A stretch of 64,000 nt of DNA, from contig NZ_FUZZ01000001.1 in the NCBI RefSeq assembly GCF_900168065.1, positions 1,364,001-1,428,000 of the forward strand, written 5' to 3'. Shown piece by piece: positions 59,935 to 64,000 of this stretch. A program made the translations under genes and the position numbers. Below the pieces are notes generated by a model. That model saw nothing but the letters and a program-made list of their open reading frames with translations, did not search any database and was not told the DNA's origin. The stretch comes from Chitinophaga ginsengisegetis. Its GTDB lineage: Bacteria > Bacteroidota > Bacteroidia > Chitinophagales > Chitinophagaceae. Position 1 is the stretch's first letter; each line of letters starts with the position of its first letter.

Positions 59935-61794
59935 TTACAATTCATTCCAGGTAGTACCTCCATTTGCATTTCTCCAGCAGAGGTGTCCGGTTGTTATACT
60001 CCAGTCGTTGTATATGATGGTTCCTTTAGGCTTCACTTCCGTTGGTACAACGGCCGCATAAGATAAATTGTGATCAATACCTGCTGCTTCAAGACCAGTG
60101 TAGGCTGTTACCTGTTTAAAGTCGAGCGTAGCCACCGAGAATGATCTTATCCTCAGATTCGCTGTACCGGATGTTAATATCACCCTTATAAACGCTACAT
60201 TATCGCCCACAGTAAAACTGGTTGCAAAATCAACATCTGAACTGTTCAGATAACATCCTCCAAACTGTCCCGCATTAACTATTGTCAAATGCGGTGAAAA
60301 GAGGTTGGCTCCGATTACAGGCGCCAGTATATTGCCGGTACTATCGTAACAAACAACAGATACCCTACCGCCAAATCCGGCATCTACGTTCTTTCTTACA
60401 ATAAATTTCTTCGCGGAGGAAGTATTGATAAAAACACCAATGCCGGTGTTACCGGAAATTTCCACATAACTGGCTGTCACTGCTGCAATGAGTCTTGACG
60501 GCAGTACAGCGCTGCTGGCCTTATCGGCACAATGCAGCCCCCTGAAAAAGTAATTGGTACTGTTGTATTTATTGATATGCAATGGCAGGAAAAGCGATTG
60601 CCAGCAATTGCTGTTATTAACGGCGTCGTTATAATAGTTTGGATAATTAGCCACCCGGTTGTTACGGGATTTACTTCCGTCTTCTATCTGAACAGCAGCA
60701 TTATTTACCTCATTGGCAGATAAATCGGTATATCCGATATAAACACTATTCTGCACGCTGTCTGCACCGGTGATTTTCATTGAACACTTCCCGCTGTTTT
60801 CATTCCGTGCATCCCATACCCGGTTATTAATTCCCCGGTTTATTAATACGGCGCGGCACTCCGTAACGGTTGGATCAGTGATGTATGACTCACTCAGCTC
60901 AAAACTGGGTTTATAAAATACATTGTTGTTGGGTATGTGCGCGGTTGTTCCCGACATGCCTATTCTGACGCCATACCTTGCTTTATCCGCCAGGGTACTT
61001 ACTGAGTTCACGCTGAATCGCCCGCCGGTAAAAACGTTCTCATTACAAAACCCATCTGTTCCTGACGCCTGCAGGTCCAGCTGTATTTTTCCATCTTTTA
61101 ATGTACCTATCCCCACCCTGTTGTAGGCGCATTGCCCACTGCCAAATAGTTGCACATTAATGGTAAAGGAGCTTACAAATTCAAGGTTCAGTCTGGATGA
61201 TAAAAGGTTGATGAGCTTTACGCCAACACAGCTTTCATTTGTCCAGGCTGATATTGTTTCCTTAACGATCCGGAGGCTGAGTTTTACGGATGCATTGGTT
61301 GCGCTATCACTTCCTATCACCATACCCGGCAGTGAATCAGTAGGATCAACAAAACTTACCGGCGCTTCCATTTCCACATTCACACCGGCGGCAATATTGA
61401 GGGTAGCTTTGCAGGTGTACCGGTCGCCCCTGGGGAAATATAACGTAGGCTTATTCCCATAATAAGTGGAACCCGGATCCGGCGAAGTGGCCGAATAAGC
61501 ATTTGCTACACGGACCGCATCCTGCAATGCGGCGGTTGAATCAATCGCAGGATTTCCTGAAGCGCCAAACCACAGGACATTTACAATGTCTCCATCAATA
61601 TTCCTGATCCACCTGCCGGGTAGATTACCCACTTTGAATATAGTACCCAGGTTGGGATTTAAAGAAGAAGTACTATCCCAGTAAAATACGCCACCTCCTC
61701 CATCAGCCGGATTATTATATCCCAACAGATGGCAAAGTTCTCCATTAGTTGTGCCGGCAGTTCCTGTCAATTCAGTTACATTTTTAAATGTCAT
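59935..61794 (-). CDS. Orphan tailspike-like right-handed beta-helix protein
   Basis: A 619-aa protein without signal peptide. The N-terminal part (residues 1-75) contains LGYNNPADGGGGVFYWDSTS and RWIRNIDGDIVNVLWFGASG, which recurs before pectate-lyase-3 type helices in phage tailspikes and depolymerases. Residues about 75-460 are Asn/Val/Ser-rich with the short repeating strands of a beta-helix (for example NNRVWDARNENSGKCSMKIT). A beta-sandwich-like end follows. No other phage gene is near. It may be a captured phage depolymerase, part of a contractile or cell-surface system, or a glycan-binding protein. Which of these cannot be told from sequence. Confidence 0.75.
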   Translation of the reverse strand: MTFKNVTELTGTAGTTNGELCHLLGYNNPADGGGGVFYWDSTSSLNPNLGTIFKVGNLPGRWIRNIDGDIVNVLWFGASGNPAIDSTAALQDAVRVANAYSATSPDPGSTYYGNKPTLYFPRGDRYTCKATLNIAAGVNVEMEAPVSFVDPTDSLPGMVIGSDSATNASVKLSLRIVKETISAWTNESCVGVKLINLLSSRLNLEFVSSFTINVQLFGSGQCAYNRVGIGTLKDGKIQLDLQASGTDGFCNENVFTGGRFSVNSVSTLADKARYGVRIGMSGTTAHIPNNNVFYKPSFELSESYITDPTVTECRAVLINRGINNRVWDARNENSGKCSMKITGADSVQNSVYIGYTDLSANEVNNAAVQIEDGSKSRNNRVANYPNYYNDAVNNSNCWQSLFLPLHINKYNSTNYFFRGLHCADKASSAVLPSRLIAAVTASYVEISGNTGIGVFINTSSAKKFIVRKNVDAGFGGRVSVVCYDSTGNILAPVIGANLFSPHLTIVNAGQFGGCYLNSSDVDFATSFTVGDNVAFIRVILTSGTANLRIRSFSVATLDFKQVTAYTGLEAAGIDHNLSYAAVVPTEVKPKGTIIYNDWSITTGHLCWRNANGGTTWNEL

Positions 61795-61847
61795 TTTTAA
61801 TTTGGTTTTGGGGTTTCAATAAAGAAATTGTCTTTATAAAAATCAGC

Positions 61848-61878
61848 TTCCGATACGCACTGTAAATGCGTATCGGAA
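61848..61878. promoter_or_regulatory. Perfect 12-bp inverted repeat in divergent promoter region
   Basis: TTCCGATACGCA (61848-61859) and TGCGTATCGGAA (61867-61878) with a 7-nt spacer. Both flanking genes point away (starts 61794 and 61948), so it cannot end either transcript from its own promoter. It may be an operator, possibly for the AraC-type protein, or a leader hairpin. Confidence 0.6.
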
Positions 61879-61947
61879 ATATTAAACACGCAGATTCAGG
61901 ATACCGTTTAAAATACTACCTTCGGTAACACAACCACCATCTACAGG

Positions 61948-62736
61948 ATGATTGAAATAAAAGATCTGGACCATAGCCCGTTTCCCGACAAACCGCGGCG
62001 CATCATGAAGTATGTATTGGTTTACTGTACAGCAGGAAAACTAAATGTACAGGCAGATCATACTGTATTTAACCTGAAACCGGGCGACGTTATCACTATT
62101 ACCTCCGGCCAGGTACACAGTATCCAGCCGGCCCCGAAAGCCAAAGGATTTGTGCTGGAATTTACACTGGATTTTTTCTGTAAAGATGATAAGGATATTG
62201 AACTCATTTTTCACAACGGACTTTTCTGCCACTTCGCCATGAATGAGGTAATCCCTGTGGATAAAGATATCATGGAAACACAACTGGCCCTCATCCGGGA
62301 AGAATTACAGGAGCAGCCTTACCAATACCTTATTTCCGTGCATAGCCGCGTGGCCCTGATACTGGTGTCCATCAACCGGGCAAAGGTGAAACGTGGCGAT
62401 GAGATCTGGAAACCGGAAGCGCTATTCCTGAGGTTCCTGGAAGCCGTAAGGGATAATTTTGAGCATAACTATACCCTCGCACAATTTGCAAAGCTGCTCG
62501 GCACTACGGAGGCCAAACTCAATGAACTGGCAAAGCTCCATGCCGGGAAAACAGCCCAGAACGTGATTTACGGCCTTGTTACATCTGAAGCAAAACGAAT
62601 GCTTACCTATGGCGATCTGTCTGTAAAAGAAGTCGCCTATAAACTCGGCTTCAACGACCCTTTCTATTTTTCCAACTTCTTCAAAAAACAAACACAGATC
62701 TCCCCAAAACTTTATAAAGAGCAGTTCGCCGGGTAA
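61948..62736 (+). CDS. AraC-family transcriptional regulator with cupin sensor domain
   Basis: A 262-aa regulator: AraC-binding cupin N-terminus (residues 1-100: LNVQADHTVFNLKPGDVITI, SGQVHSIQPAPKAKG) and C-terminal AraC HTH domain (about 165-262: YTLAQFAKLLGTTEAKLNEL, VKEVAYKLGFNDPFYFSNFF, ISPKLYKEQF). The second HTH is a strong match to the family. 81 bp upstream of a DoxX-cupin pair that it may control. Confidence 0.92.
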   Translation: MIEIKDLDHSPFPDKPRRIMKYVLVYCTAGKLNVQADHTVFNLKPGDVITITSGQVHSIQPAPKAKGFVLEFTLDFFCKDDKDIELIFHNGLFCHFAMNEVIPVDKDIMETQLALIREELQEQPYQYLISVHSRVALILVSINRAKVKRGDEIWKPEALFLRFLEAVRDNFEHNYTLAQFAKLLGTTEAKLNELAKLHAGKTAQNVIYGLVTSEAKRMLTYGDLSVKEVAYKLGFNDPFYFSNFFKKQTQISPKLYKEQFAG

Positions 62737-62817
62737 ATATTACATGCTTTTTGCAGGATTCTCTATTCCCAGGGCCACCCATAAAACCCACCTTTGTATC
62801 AGTTAAACAACTGGTAC

Positions 62818-63237
62818 ATGAAAACTTATCAACACATCGCTTCCCTGCTACTCCGGCTTGCACTGGCAACAGGCTTCTTATCTGCAGTAGCAAGCAGATT
62901 GGGTTTATGGGGGCAACAGTCATCGGGATGGGAAAAGTTCCTCCAGTATACCGCCCAGGTAAATTCATTTGCACCCAAAAAAATGATCCCTGCACTGGCT
63001 GTAGCCAGCACTATTCTTGAAACATTGCTGGGCATTTTACTGCTGCTGGGGTTCAAAACGTCGCTGGCGGCCACCGGCGCCATGATACTCACCTGCCTGT
63101 TTGCGGTTAGCATGACCTACTCCTTCGGGCTGAAAGAACCCCTGGACTACTCCGTTTTCGTTTTCAGCGCAGCCGCTTTCCTTTTAGCTACCATGCCCGC
63201 AGGCAAATGGAGCATTGATCAATACTTAACCAAATAA
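62818..63237 (+). CDS. DoxX-family membrane protein
   Basis: A 139-aa inner-membrane protein from the Met at 62818 (MKTYQHIASLLLRLALATGF). The frame starts eight codons earlier, but the first helix fits this start. Four helices; the sequence LRLALATGFLSAVASRLGLW and the later ASTILETLLGILLLLGFKTS are typical of the YphA/DoxX group. Function unknown. Followed after 11 bp by a cupin. Confidence 0.87.
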   Translation: MKTYQHIASLLLRLALATGFLSAVASRLGLWGQQSSGWEKFLQYTAQVNSFAPKKMIPALAVASTILETLLGILLLLGFKTSLAATGAMILTCLFAVSMTYSFGLKEPLDYSVFVFSAAAFLLATMPAGKWSIDQYLTK

Positions 63238-63248
63238 AAAATAAAATC

Positions 63249-63620
63249 ATGAACACTGATATCAATCACTACATCACTAAAAGTAACCAGGTTGAATGGC
63301 AACCACTCGTAGAGAAAAATATTCACTATAAAGGAATATTCGTGAAGTCGCTCCGGTACGACGAAGCCGCCGGACGCTCTACAACCATCCTGCTCAAGTT
63401 TGAGCCCGGCGCCCATTATCCGTATCATAATCATCCGGGAGGTGAAGAAATCTTTGTGCTGAGTGGCGACGCCGTACTGGAACATACTACACTGCTGGCG
63501 GGCGACTACCTGTATACGCCACCAGGCTTCCGGCATTCTGTTACCAGCAACACCGGATGCGTGCTGTTCTTTGTGATCCCGGAGGAAGTGGAGATCCTTC
63601 CCGGTTCAGGTGAACTATAG
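63249..63620 (+). CDS. Cupin protein (ChrR-like)
   Basis: A 123-aa single cupin barrel. The metal site motif is visible: HYPYHNHPGGEEIFVLSG (two His, then Glu) and, in the second part, PGFRHS (His). It resembles the cupin domain of the anti-sigma factor ChrR, which senses singlet oxygen or peroxides with zinc. Co-transcribed with the DoxX gene, so a role in oxidative or organic-peroxide stress is likely but unproven. Confidence 0.88.
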   Translation: MNTDINHYITKSNQVEWQPLVEKNIHYKGIFVKSLRYDEAAGRSTTILLKFEPGAHYPYHNHPGGEEIFVLSGDAVLEHTTLLAGDYLYTPPGFRHSVTSNTGCVLFFVIPEEVEILPGSGEL

Positions 63621-63625
63621 ATACT

Positions 63626-63674
63626 TTGTCAGATCTTTTATTTACAATGGTATTGTAAATAAAAGATCTGACAA
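63626..63674. terminator. Long bidirectional terminator hairpin
   Basis: A perfect 22-bp stem (63626-63647 with 63653-63674), 5-nt loop TGGTA; core CAGATCTTTTATTTAC. It abuts the TAA stop of the minus-strand gene at 63675 and lies 5 bp after the cupin stop, so both genes end on it. Confidence 0.88.
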
Positions 63675-64000
63675 TTAACTTCTGAAGAGTTGTTCATCAA
63701 TCCGCTCTTTCTGCCTCAGGTGATGTCTCATGTGCATCTCTGCAAACTGAAGCCATTCCAGCGAATTAAAAAAGAGCAAACCCGGATGTTCGGTTTTTCC
63801 GCGTGCCGTTGAAAGATCGATAGCATTCACCTCCTGCTTTAAACGCAACAGGCCCTGCAATAACTCGTCTTTACTTTGGGGTTGTCTTGAATAAGGATCA
63901 TTGGAGGGGTTTCCTAACAACATATCCGGGAAGGCATTATTGGCAAACATCACTTTGGCATGTTTGTGCATGGCTTTATCATGGTTGGCATTGTCCAGCA
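63675..64000 (-). CDS. DUF1569/DinB-superfamily protein, N-terminus beyond window
   Basis: The frame stays open to the right edge without a definite start; reading it back from Met at 63971 adds LDNANHDKA. The visible 108 residues (HDKAMHKHAKVMFANNAFPD, then FFNSLEWLQFAEMHMRHHLR) end with the DUF1569 pattern, in which His residues of a DinB-like four-helix bundle (EMHMRHH) bind a metal. Family function unknown, perhaps thiol-related transfer. A partial gene. Confidence 0.78.
   Translation of the reverse strand, partial: LDNANHDKAMHKHAKVMFANNAFPDMLLGNPSNDPYSRQPQSKDELLQGLLRLKQEVNAIDLSTARGKTEHPGLLFFNSLEWLQFAEMHMRHHLRQKERIDEQLFRS

Noticed and set aside
59935..61794. Prophage
   Set aside because: Only one phage-like gene; no integrase, capsid, terminase or attachment repeats were seen around it.

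Overview
The window looks like chromosome from a Bacteroidota bacterium, most likely a Chitinophaga-like member of the Chitinophagaceae. It carries a SusC/SusD pair with a GlcNAc/chitin utilisation operon, a TonB-dependent receptor, many lipoproteins with short SxC or SAC lipoboxes, weak or absent Shine-Dalgarno sequences, and promoters of the TTG-N17-20-TAnnTTTG type. No tRNA, rRNA, CRISPR array, insertion sequence or complete prophage was seen.

Layout. (1) 1-15.7 kb is a stress/dormancy island: four universal stress proteins (one only a C-terminal remnant at the left edge), a site-2 protease with CBS domains, a Zn alcohol dehydrogenase, an Nramp-like transporter, a PfkB sugar kinase, a Ca2+-type P-ATPase, a LOG-family protein, a polysaccharide deacetylase and several unknown membrane or lipoproteins. 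(2) 15.7-19.9 kb is a sulfur cluster: two YeeE/YedE half-transporters, a persulfide dioxygenase-rhodanese fusion like CstB, a Crp/Fnr-family regulator and a TauE/SafE exporter. (3) 19.9-33.7 kb is mixed: esterase, AraC regulator, astacin-like lipoprotein, an ArsR-SRPBCC-DoxX-YdeI operon with a readable operator/promoter, an AadS-type adenylyltransferase, YceI, DUF493, YqgE, and a large LRR-DUF1963 protein. Two gene remnants (LytTR, aspartoacylase-like) lie in gaps. (4) 33.9-51.3 kb is a GlcNAc-polymer utilisation locus. About 13.7 kb on the minus strand reads as one operon (susC, susD, GH18-like lipoprotein, GH20, MFS, nagA, nagB, CBM9-like, GH16, nagX), headed by a LacI-family regulator gene, with a separate divergent GH18 chitinase. 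(5) 51.4-58.8 kb holds a small His/Cys-rich protein, an ABC ATPase, a siderophore-type TonB receptor and two ABC-2 permeases in one operon. (6) 58.9-64 kb holds small unknown genes, an orphan tailspike-like beta-helix protein, an AraC-DoxX-cupin cluster and a partial DinB/DUF1569 gene.

The two strongest regulatory signals are read directly from the DNA. First, sixteen 14-bp palindromes of the form TGAY-N4-RTCA (13 exact, 3 degenerate) lie in the intergenic regions of the stress island and sulfur cluster. They are often in pairs or arrays at 22-bp spacing and look like a Crp/Fnr-type regulon. Second, an 18-bp palindrome close to TTCGTGTACGTACACGAA occurs three times before susC and once on top of the chitinase promoter, tying the operon and the detached chitinase to the LacI regulator between them.

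Working together: the PUL would bind and import chito-oligosaccharides or related GlcNAc glycans (SusCD, GH18-like binding lipoprotein), cut them (GH18, GH20, GH16), move GlcNAc inward (NagX, MFS) and feed glycolysis (NagA, NagB). The stress island pairs cation transport, redox and sugar-phosphate enzymes with Usp proteins, and the sulfur cluster would oxidise persulfides and move sulfur compounds.
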